Shown here: piece by piece, positions 38,968-45,171 of the stretch | Numbering within the stretch: position 1 is the first letter of the stretch | How the letters are laid out: each line of letters opens with the position of its first letter | Assembly (NCBI GenBank): GCA_012689325.1 | Contig: JAAYEA010000122.1 | Coordinates: 1-45,171 of the forward strand | Direction: 5' to 3' | Length of the DNA: 45,171 nucleotides | DNA from: Chloroflexota bacterium | GTDB lineage: Bacteria; Chloroflexota; Anaerolineae; JAAYEA01 | Notes under the pieces: model-generated | What the model was told of the DNA's origin: nothing | Databases searched by the model: none | Seen by the model: only the letters and a program-made list of their open reading frames with translations | Translations under genes and position numbers: made by a program

Positions 38968-39951
38968 ATGTTCCAGTATGTTGTGCGCCGCATTCTGTAT
39001 ATGGTCCCGACGCTGATTGCCGTTACCATCATCAGCTTTGTGGTAATCGAGCTGCCGCCTGGCGATTATCTGACCAACTATGTGAACCGCCTGATGTTGC
39101 AGGGCGAGTTCCTGGATGAGGCCCAACTGGAGGCGCTGAAAGTACAATACGGCCTCGGCCAGCCGATCTACATCCGCTACCTGAAATGGATGTCTGGCGT
39201 GGTGCGCGGCAATTTCGGTGTTTCGATGGAGTGGGGCAAGCCGGTCGGCGAGCTCATCGGGCAGCGCCTGCTGCTCACCGTGGTCATCTCGCTGGCGACG
39301 ACCCTTTTTATTTGGGCGGTGGCGATGCCCATCGGCATCTATTCGGCCACACACCAGTATTCGATCGGCGACTATATCTTTTCGTTCATCGGGTTCGTGG
39401 GCGTTGGCGTGCCTGAGTTTATGATCGCCCTGATCTTTTTATGGGTAGGCTTTTCCCGATTTGGCGTCAACCTGAGCGGGCTCTTCTCCGAGCAGTATGT
39501 CGAGCAAGGGTGGAGCTTTGGCAAGGTGGTGGACATGCTCAAGCACATGTGGGTTCCGCTCATTGTGCTGGGCCTGGGTGGAACGGCGGGCATGATCCGC
39601 ACCACTCGCGCGAATCTCCTGGACGAGCTGCGCAAGCCCTACGTGACCACGGCACGCTCGAAGGGCCTGACGGAGCGCAAGGTGATCTGGAAGTACCCGG
39701 TCCGGCTGGCGCTGAATCCCTTTGTGAGCGGACTGGCCTACCTGTTGCCCGGCCTGGTCGGCGGCTCGACGATCATCTCGGTGGTGCTGAGCCTGCCCAC
39801 CAGCGGGCCGCTCTACCTCAAGTCGCTCCAGACTCAGGATATGTACCTGGCAGGCACCTTTGTGCTCATGTTTAGCGTGCTGACGGTGATCGGCACGTTG
39901 ATATCGGATATCCTCTTGGGTGTGCTGGATCCGCGCATCCGCTACGAATAA
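38968..39951 (+). CDS. ABC transporter permease (DppB/OppB type)
   Basis: A 327-residue inner-membrane permease of the binding-protein-dependent transport family. It starts with the usual VVRRILYMVPTLIAVTIISFV helix of DppB proteins, followed by a periplasmic loop, about five further helices and the EAA loop (RTTRANLLDELRKPYVTTARSKGL) that contacts the ATPase. It should form the pore together with the next gene. An AGGGAG-type RBS lies before the ATG. The next gene starts 13 nt later. Confidence 0.93.
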   Translation: MFQYVVRRILYMVPTLIAVTIISFVVIELPPGDYLTNYVNRLMLQGEFLDEAQLEALKVQYGLGQPIYIRYLKWMSGVVRGNFGVSMEWGKPVGELIGQRLLLTVVISLATTLFIWAVAMPIGIYSATHQYSIGDYIFSFIGFVGVGVPEFMIALIFLWVGFSRFGVNLSGLFSEQYVEQGWSFGKVVDMLKHMWVPLIVLGLGGTAGMIRTTRANLLDELRKPYVTTARSKGLTERKVIWKYPVRLALNPFVSGLAYLLPGLVGGSTIISVVLSLPTSGPLYLKSLQTQDMYLAGTFVLMFSVLTVIGTLISDILLGVLDPRIRYE

Positions 39952-39964
39952 CCAGGATGGGAAA

Positions 39965-41155
39965 GTGACGGACGAGATGGAAGAGAAAGACACCCGAGTT
40001 ATCGAGTCTCCAGTCGTGGACGCGCAGCAGGAACTGGTTGACGCCAGCCAAGAGGACAGTGTCTTTGTGGCCACGCAGTGGCAGCTCATGTGGTGGCGTT
40101 TCCGCAAGCACAAGCTGGCCATGATCGCAGGCGTCATTCTGCTGCTCCTCTATTGTATCGCCCTGTTTCCCGAATTCCTGGCAACCTATAGTCCACACGA
40201 GAGCCGCAAGCTCTTCTCTCAGGTGCCGCCGCACAAGGTCCGCTTTGTGGATAGCGAAGGCAAGTTCGGCTTGCGCCCCTTCATCTATGCCTATGAGCGC
40301 ACACGCGACCCAGACACCTTGCGATTGGTCTACACGCCCGATCTGGACGCCAAGTACTACCTGGGCTTTTTCGTGCGCGGATTTGACTACAAGGTGTTGG
40401 GCCTCGTCGCATCCAATCTCCATCTCGTAGGCGTAAAGCCGGACGAGACGGGCACGGCTCCTGAGGTCTTTTTGATGGGGACCGATAACCTCGGGCGTGA
40501 CTTGTTTTCGCGGATGATGTATGGCACGCGCATCTCGCTCTCCATTGGTCTGATCGGAGTCGCGTTCAGCTTTCTTTTTGGCATCACGCTGGGCGGACTG
40601 TCAGGGTACTATGGCGGCGTCGCGGACCTGGTCATCCAGAGAGTCATCGAGTTCATCCGCGCCGTGCCTGGCATTCCCTTGTGGATGGCGCTGAGCGCGG
40701 CGCTGCCCGCCACCTGGCCGCCGCTGCGCGTCTACTTTGGCATCACCGTGATCCTCTCTTTCCTGAGTTGGACCGGCCTAGCGCGCATCGTGCGCGGGCG
40801 GTTCCTGGCGCTGCGAGAAGAGGACTTTATCATGGCGGCGCGACTGGCGGGCTCGGGGGAGATGCGCATCATCTTCAGGCACATGGTCCCCTCCTTCACC
40901 AGCTATATCATCGCCTCGCTCACCCTCTCCATCCCCGGCATGATCCTCGGCGAGACCTCGCTCAGTTTCCTGGGGCTGGGGCTCCGCCCACCGGTGATCA
41001 GTTGGGGGGTGTTGCTCCAGGGCGGGCAGAACCTGCAGGCGGTAGCCCAGACGCCCTGGCTGATGCTGCCGGGCATCTTTGTCATCGTCACCGTGCTGGC
41101 CTACAACTTTCTCGGCGATGGCCTGCGCGACGCGGCGGACCCGTACTCCCGATAA
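39965..41155 (+). CDS. ABC transporter permease (DppC/OppC type) with long periplasmic loop
   Basis: A 396-residue permease, about 100 residues longer than E. coli DppC. The extra length is a cytoplasmic N-terminus of about 40 residues and a periplasmic loop of about 120 residues after the first helix (from TYSPHESRKLF to PEVFLMGTDNLGRD). The core is standard: TDNLGRDLFSRMMYGTRISLSIG, the EAA loop (REEDFIMAARLAGSGEMRIIFRH) and a C-terminal LGDGLRDAADP. The GTG at 39965 is chosen because AGGATGG lies about 5 nt upstream; an ATG at 39977 is the alternative. No ATPase gene follows: a terminator ends the operon, so the ATPases must be encoded elsewhere. Confidence 0.92.
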   Translation: MTDEMEEKDTRVIESPVVDAQQELVDASQEDSVFVATQWQLMWWRFRKHKLAMIAGVILLLLYCIALFPEFLATYSPHESRKLFSQVPPHKVRFVDSEGKFGLRPFIYAYERTRDPDTLRLVYTPDLDAKYYLGFFVRGFDYKVLGLVASNLHLVGVKPDETGTAPEVFLMGTDNLGRDLFSRMMYGTRISLSIGLIGVAFSFLFGITLGGLSGYYGGVADLVIQRVIEFIRAVPGIPLWMALSAALPATWPPLRVYFGITVILSFLSWTGLARIVRGRFLALREEDFIMAARLAGSGEMRIIFRHMVPSFTSYIIASLTLSIPGMILGETSLSFLGLGLRPPVISWGVLLQGGQNLQAVAQTPWLMLPGIFVIVTVLAYNFLGDGLRDAADPYSR

Positions 41156-41180
41156 CGCGGCTGCTGTTCCTGGCTCCCTG

Positions 41181-41216
41181 AAGGCTCCGAGTCTGACGCA
41201 GGCTCGGAGCCTTTTT
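41181..41216 (+). terminator. intrinsic terminator of the ABC importer operon
   Basis: AAGGCTCCGAG pairs perfectly with CTCGGAGCCTT (11 bp), followed by TTTTT. Its T-run overlaps the -35 of the next promoter. Confidence 0.9.
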
Positions 41217-41242
41217 GACGGCTTGGCCAAAGCGTGTATGCT
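41215..41242 (+). promoter_or_regulatory. promoter of the YeeE/YedE pair
   Basis: TTGACG (41215-41220), 16 nt, TATGCT (41237-41242). The -35 begins inside the poly-T tail of the preceding terminator. Confidence 0.6.
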
Positions 41243-41330
41243 CTCGGACAGTATATCGGATCGCTGGCCTTGCCACAGGCTATTGGCGATAGGCCAGCGC
41301 CAAGATCATGCAAAGGATGGTGTTGAGCGC

Positions 41331-41849
41331 ATGGAATGGCTGCAAATGGCGCGATGGTCACCCTACGCCGTGGGCGCCGGGATCGGCGTCCTGAGTTGGC
41401 TGGCCTTTCTCCTCTCGGACAAGGCCATCGGCTGCTCTACGGCCTTTGCCCGGACGGCGGGCATGGTGGAGCGGTGGTGGCGCGGCGACAAAGTGCTGCA
41501 GAAGGAATACTATAAGCGCTTTGTGCCGGCCATCGATTGGGAGTGGATGCTGGTGTTGGGCATCGTCATCGGGGCTTTCCTATCGGCGCAGCTCTCCGGC
41601 CAGTTCCGCTGGGAGTGGGCGCCGGCGCTCTGGCGGACGACCTTTGGCGCGGCGGCGTGGCCTCGGGTGCTGGCGGCCTTTGTCGGCGGCGCGCTGATGG
41701 GGATCGGGGCGCGGTGGGCCGGGGGCTGCACCAGCGGCCATGGCATCAGCGGCACGCTGCAACTGGCGGTGAGCAGTTGGCTGGCGGCGGCCTGCTTCTT
41801 TATCGGCGGGATCGTCACCGCGCAATTGATCTACGGCCTGGCGGGCTGA
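41331..41849 (+). CDS. YeeE/YedE family transporter, first half
   Basis: A 172-residue membrane protein with about four helices and the family signature GGCTSGHGISG, whose cysteine is thought to bind sulfur compounds. YeeE/YedE proteins import thiosulfate or related sulfur species; here the transporter is split in two genes, this and the next. An earlier conserved cysteine is seen in IGCSTAF. A hydrophilic loop (GMVERWWRGDKVLQKEYYKRF) separates the first two helices. The RBS before the ATG at 41331 is weak (GGATGG at about 11 nt). The next gene starts 12 nt later. Confidence 0.88.
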   Translation: MEWLQMARWSPYAVGAGIGVLSWLAFLLSDKAIGCSTAFARTAGMVERWWRGDKVLQKEYYKRFVPAIDWEWMLVLGIVIGAFLSAQLSGQFRWEWAPALWRTTFGAAAWPRVLAAFVGGALMGIGARWAGGCTSGHGISGTLQLAVSSWLAAACFFIGGIVTAQLIYGLAG

Positions 41850-41861
41850 GGAGGCGAGCAC

Positions 41862-42416
41862 ATGTTGAACCGCATCCGTTCTCAGAAGGGCCTGCAACTG
41901 CTGATCGGCCTGTTGCTGGGCATCGCCTTTGGCTTTTTGCTGCAGCGCAGCGGCGCCACCTATTACGAGGTGATCATCGGCCAGTTGCTCCTCACCGACC
42001 ATACCGTGTTGAGGCTAATGCTCTCAGCGGTGGTGGTGGGCATGGTCGGGGTGCACCTGATGCGCAGCTTGGGCTGGGTGCAGCTTCATCCCAAACCCGG
42101 CTCCCTGGGAACCTCCGTGGTGGGCGGGCTGATCTTTGGCGTCGCCTTTGCGATCCTGGGCTATTGCCCCGGGACCGCGGTGGCGGCGGCGGGGCAGGGG
42201 TCGCTGGACGCGTTGCTGGGCGGGACGCTGGGCATGGTGGTGGGGGCTGGCCTCTTTGCTGCCAGCTACCCCCGGCTCAAGCCGATTCTCAACAAGGGAG
42301 ATTTCGGCGAGTTGACCCTGCCCGAGCTGTTCAAGGTGAACGCGTGGGTCGTGGTCGTGCCAGTGGCGGCGGCCATCGTGGGGCTGCTGTGGTGGCTCGA
42401 CGGGGTGGGGAGCTAA
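41862..42416 (+). CDS. YeeE/YedE family transporter, second half (DUF6691 type)
   Basis: A 184-residue membrane protein with about five helices and the partner signature LGYCPGTAVAAAGQG. Such genes follow the GGCTSGHG gene in split YeeE/YedE systems, so the two products probably form one sulfur-compound channel. The cysteine of GYCPGT is the likely counterpart of that in the first half. GGAGGCGAG precedes the ATG. No sulfurtransferase or TusA gene is next to it, so the cytoplasmic partner is unknown. A strong bidirectional terminator follows. Confidence 0.88.
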   Translation: MLNRIRSQKGLQLLIGLLLGIAFGFLLQRSGATYYEVIIGQLLLTDHTVLRLMLSAVVVGMVGVHLMRSLGWVQLHPKPGSLGTSVVGGLIFGVAFAILGYCPGTAVAAAGQGSLDALLGGTLGMVVGAGLFAASYPRLKPILNKGDFGELTLPELFKVNAWVVVVPVAAAIVGLLWWLDGVGS

Positions 42417-42438
42417 ACGATCCCCATACGGCAGACAG

Positions 42439-42475
42439 CAAAAGCGCGCGCCATCGTTGGTGGTGCGCGCTTTTG
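42439..42475. terminator. bidirectional terminator between convergent operons
   Basis: CAAAAGCGCGC pairs perfectly with GCGCGCTTTTG (11 bp) and GCCA/TGGT continues inside. A-tract and T-tract are symmetrical, so it can serve both the YeeE/YedE genes and the minus-strand MoxR operon. Confidence 0.85.
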
Positions 42476-42492
42476 GTGTGCGCGGCGTGACG

Positions 42493-43011
42493 CTAGCTCC
42501 CCTGGCGGCGAGCCAGGAAGAGGGCGCGGGACAGCGCCAGCACGGCGACCAGCCCGAGGAGCAGCCCCGTGGCCAGGGTGAGCCGAACATGTAGATACAG
42601 GGCCAGCAGCCCGAGCAAGAGCCCCGCGCCACTCGCCGCGGCCAGTTGCGCCAGGTGCCCTCGCTCCAGGCTGGCGCGGCCCTCGACGCGGCCGGCCGAC
42701 TCGAGGCGCTGGCCAAAATGCGCGAGGTCCCAAGCGGCCAGCGCGAGGACCGTCGCCAGCAGCATGGTCGCCGGCGAGAGGCCGCGCCAGATCCCCCAGG
42801 CCGCGCCGGCGGTGGAAAGGATAAACAGGAGATCGATCAGCCTGCCTGTCCAGGCGCCCGGAGGGGCGATCCGGCGCTGGCTGCTCAGCAGCCCAATCCC
42901 GCCGATGGCCGCGGCCAGCAACGCCTCTGCTGGGTGGCGGCCGAGGGCGAAGGCGCCGGCCAGCGCCGCCGTTAGCCCGAGCACGGCGAGGGTCTGGGCG
43001 ATGCGGATCAT
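42493..43011 (-). CDS. small integral membrane protein of the MoxR-DUF58 operon
   Basis: A 172-residue protein with about five hydrophobic segments (for example LAVLGLTAALAGAFALG, LLFILSTAGAAWGIW, LLLGLLALYLHVRLTLATGLLLGL). I recognise no family. The ATG at 43011 overlaps the DUF58 stop in ATGA, and AGGAGGG lies 6 nt upstream, so it is translationally coupled to DUF58. In MoxR operons the genes after DUF58 often encode membrane proteins (transglutaminase or von Willebrand type); this one has neither domain. A role as a membrane partner of DUF58 is inference. Confidence 0.75.
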   Translation of the reverse strand: MIRIAQTLAVLGLTAALAGAFALGRHPAEALLAAAIGGIGLLSSQRRIAPPGAWTGRLIDLLFILSTAGAAWGIWRGLSPATMLLATVLALAAWDLAHFGQRLESAGRVEGRASLERGHLAQLAAASGAGLLLGLLALYLHVRLTLATGLLLGLVAVLALSRALFLARRQGS

Positions 43012-44300
43012 GTCATCCCTCCTGCGCTGATGGTTCGCAAGAGCTGTGGGACGCGGCCGGTCGCCTGGGCCAGGGCGCGCTCCAAGGGCTGATCCACCGG
43101 CCAATCGACCACCACGGCGCCGGTCCGGCGCAGCGTGCCCAACAGCGCCCGGCGCTCCAGCCGCGCCAGCCGCGCGGCCAGCTCCACCTCACGGCTGGGG
43201 GCGAAGGCGCCGGCTTCAAAGCTCACCGGGTCGGGGCTCACCACCAGGAGCTGATAGCCCTGGGCGCGCAGCCGCGTGAGGAAGGGTAGATCCTCCGGGC
43301 AAAGGGCGCTGATGAGGACGAGCTGGGAGCGAGCGGGGAAGAACCTCGCTGGAAGCCGGTCCAGCGACTCGAAAACGACGCTCTCGCTGGCGCGGGCGCG
43401 GGCCAGGGCGCGGAGGATGCGCTCACGCTGCACCTTGCCATAGCCGGGAAAAGTCCAATCCAGGAACCAGCCATAGATGAGCAGCCCAACGCGGTTCCCA
43501 TCGTTGAGGAATGCCTCGGCCAGGGCGGCGGTGGCGCGGACAGAGTGCTCCAGCAGCGATTGCTCGCCGCGGCGGATGTCGTGGCGCTGCCGGCCATCCA
43601 GGATCAGGCCCACATCGGCGGTACGCTCCTGCTCGAACTCGTTGGTGAACAGGGCGCGGGGGTGTCGGGCGCTGGCACGCCAGTTGATCCAGCGCAAAGG
43701 GTCGCCGCGCTGGTACTCGCGGACCCCGTAGAACTCGACCCCAGGGCCGCCCTGGCGTGCGGGGATCGGCCCAGCAAAGCCATGCGTCCGCTGCGGGCGG
43801 ATCTCCACGTGGCGCAGGGCCTGGCTTCCGGGGACGATGAGCAGGTGGTTGAGGGCGGGCAGCACCAACCTGCGGGCCGCGATGCCCAACGGATCGCTGA
43901 CGGTCACTTCCGCGCCGCGCCAGACATAATCGCCGCGCTCGCCGCTCACGACATAATCCAGAGTCAAGGAGGCCCCTCGCGGCAAAGCGCCCACGACCGA
44001 GGTAGCGCCTTCCTCCAGGGCCGCCAGGGGCGGGAGGAGGTCGCGGATCGCCACCATCGGGGTGTCCGCCCCCTCGTTCGTGACGGTCAACTGCACCGAG
44101 ACCCGGGCTCCCTGGGGCGCCCGCGCGCTGCTGAGGGAGCGGCGCGCCGCCAGGCGTGGGACGTCCGGGCCGCGCAGTTGAGATGCCACCAGGTGAGCGA
44201 TCAAGGGCAAGGCCAAGACCACCCAGCCGCGCTCCAACGCGGCCAGACCCACGATCAGCAGCACATAGGCCAGGATGCTCAGCAGCAGGAATTGTCTCAT
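43008..44300 (-). CDS. DUF58 domain protein
   Basis: A 430-residue protein with two N-terminal transmembrane segments (FLLLSILAYVLLIVGLAAL, WVVLALPLIAHLVA), a beta-rich region and the DUF58 core with GVREYQRGDPLRWINWRASAR. The C-terminal half has a von Willebrand-A-like fold (VGLILDGRQRHD at the usual MIDAS strand, where the DxSxS motif is only partly kept). DUF58 proteins are encoded next to MoxR ATPases and are thought to act with them in assembly or metal-cofactor maturation of target proteins. It begins 16 nt after moxR. No good RBS is seen, so translation may depend on moxR. Confidence 0.9.
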   Translation of the reverse strand: MRQFLLLSILAYVLLIVGLAALERGWVVLALPLIAHLVASQLRGPDVPRLAARRSLSSARAPQGARVSVQLTVTNEGADTPMVAIRDLLPPLAALEEGATSVVGALPRGASLTLDYVVSGERGDYVWRGAEVTVSDPLGIAARRLVLPALNHLLIVPGSQALRHVEIRPQRTHGFAGPIPARQGGPGVEFYGVREYQRGDPLRWINWRASARHPRALFTNEFEQERTADVGLILDGRQRHDIRRGEQSLLEHSVRATAALAEAFLNDGNRVGLLIYGWFLDWTFPGYGKVQRERILRALARARASESVVFESLDRLPARFFPARSQLVLISALCPEDLPFLTRLRAQGYQLLVVSPDPVSFEAGAFAPSREVELAARLARLERRALLGTLRRTGAVVVDWPVDQPLERALAQATGRVPQLLRTISAGGMT

Positions 44301-44316
44301 CTTGCCAATCCAGGCG

Positions 44317-45171
44317 CTATCGGGCAGGCCCTTCGGTGTCCTCGATCACGGGGACGGGGATGCTGTTCGTGATGTCGGCGATGACCTTGCCTGTGGCGCG
44401 GCGATCCATCCATAGGTCCGGCTCCAGGATCAGCCGGTGGTTGAGCACGGCTGGCACGAAGAGCTTGATATCATCCGGCAGGACGTAATCGCGACCGCGC
44501 AGGGCCGCCCATGCGCGGGAGAGCTTGAGCAGGGCCAGGGAGGCGCGCGGGCTGGCCCCCACGGCGACGTTGGGCGCGCTCCGCGTGGCCGCCACCAGGG
44601 CGACGATATAGCGCTCCAGGTCGGGGTCAACGTGGATGCCCTCCACCGCCTGGCGCATGCGCGCCAGCTCGGCGCTGTTGGTCACCGCCTGCAGGGCGAA
44701 CTCGTCGCGGCGGCGTTCGCGGCGGCGACTGAGGATCTCTCGCTCCTCGTCTTGGGTGGGATAGCCCACCGCCAGCTTGACCAGGAATCGATCGAGCTGG
44801 GCCTCCGGCAAGGGAAAGGTCCCCTCGTACTCGATGGGGTTCTGCGTGGCGATGACGACGAACGGCTCCGGCAGGCGCATGGTCTCGCCCTCCAGGGTCA
44901 CCTGGTACTCTTGCATCGCCTCCAGCAGGGCCGATTGCGTTTTGGGGGAGGCGCGGTTGATCTCGTCGGCGAGGATGATATTGGCGAAAACCGGCCCCGG
45001 ATGTAGCGTGAAGCGCCCCTCTGCGCGGTCATAGATGTAGCCGCCGGTGATGTCCCCAGGGAGGAGGTCGGGGGTGAACTGGATGCGGCGAAAGTCCAGC
45101 CCCAGCGCAGTGGCCAGGCTCTTGGCGATCAGCGTCTTGGCCAGGCCCGGGTAATCCTCCAGGAGGACGTG
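44317..45171 (-). CDS. MoxR-family AAA+ ATPase (N-terminus beyond the window)
   Basis: 284 codons are present; the start lies right of the window. It has the MoxR Walker A region written HVLLEDYPGLAKTLIAKS (GLAKT in place of GVGKT, a common MoxR variant), DFRRIQFTPDLLPGDITG, Walker B IILADEINRASPKTQSALLEAMQ-type segment, the sensor IATQNPIEYEGTFPLPEAQLDRF and the C-terminal lid with VGASPRASLALLKLSRAWA. MoxR ATPases act as chaperones for metal-cofactor enzymes or other complexes, usually with DUF58 partners as here. Only about the first 30-40 residues should be missing. Confidence 0.95.
   Translation of the reverse strand, partial: HVLLEDYPGLAKTLIAKSLATALGLDFRRIQFTPDLLPGDITGGYIYDRAEGRFTLHPGPVFANIILADEINRASPKTQSALLEAMQEYQVTLEGETMRLPEPFVVIATQNPIEYEGTFPLPEAQLDRFLVKLAVGYPTQDEEREILSRRRERRRDEFALQAVTNSAELARMRQAVEGIHVDPDLERYIVALVAATRSAPNVAVGASPRASLALLKLSRAWAALRGRDYVLPDDIKLFVPAVLNHRLILEPDLWMDRRATGKVIADITNSIPVPVIEDTEGPAR

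Overview
This GC-rich 45 kb window looks like chromosomal DNA of a Chloroflexota bacterium, probably Anaerolineae or a relative. This is inferred from style, not from a marker gene. The signs are a Tat-type ABC solute-binding lipoprotein with VEKE-type tandem repeats, secreted proteins with long Thr/Pro linkers (PA14, DNRLRE), a DUF2769 cysteine-rich protein and large NHL, GNAT and sulfatase proteins. Promoters follow a plain sigma-70 pattern (TTGAC. / TATAMT, 16-17 nt spacer), several with an extended TGn -10. I see no tRNA, rRNA, CRISPR array, transposase or prophage gene.

Layout. 1-3.2 kb: the 5' end of xpt, a DUF1801 protein behind a heavily structured leader, a ferritin-like protein, an RlaP-type nucleotidyltransferase on an apparently leaderless transcript, and a GNAT enzyme. 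3.3-5.7 kb: an operon of zinc dehydrogenase, DUF2769 protein and formyltransferase, preceded by a CGCAGAG-type inverted repeat. 5.8-12.9 kb, minus strand: CNNM/CorC protein, MFS transporter, ferric-reductase-like flavohaem protein, 2-hydroxyacid dehydrogenase and a secreted 12-repeat NHL protein. 12.9-16.4 kb: a divergent overlapping promoter pair, then a leader with a 12-codon peptide and two tandem intrinsic terminators, then a 1047-residue GNAT/beta-sandwich fusion. 16.5-23.6 kb: extracytoplasmic proteins (four PA14 domains; PPC plus two DNRLRE domains) around a CYTH protein and a membrane-anchored HAD protein that has lost its catalytic aspartates.

23.6-31.2 kb: an overlapping pair of signalling genes (GAF-GAF-PAS histidine kinase with a four-cysteine insert; receiver-kinase hybrid), a degenerate ParB-like protein, a candidate small RNA, ftsH and an MntA-HepT toxin-antitoxin pair. 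31.3-36.7 kb: lon behind inverted- and direct-repeat operator candidates, a sulfatase, a Fur-family regulator, a zinc-ribbon protein and a possible 65-residue cysteine-containing protein. 36.7-41.2 kb: a peptide/oligosaccharide-type ABC importer (binding protein plus two permeases, no ATPase here), with a perfect 32-bp palindrome between binding protein and first permease. 41.3-45.2 kb: a split YeeE/YedE transporter pair and a MoxR-DUF58-membrane protein operon cut by the window end.

The most unusual items are the attenuator-like leader with its GNAT fusion, the orphan promoter/hairpin/terminator unit before ftsH, the dehydrogenase-DUF2769-formyltransferase operon, and the pseudo-HAD membrane protein paired with a secreted DNRLRE protein.
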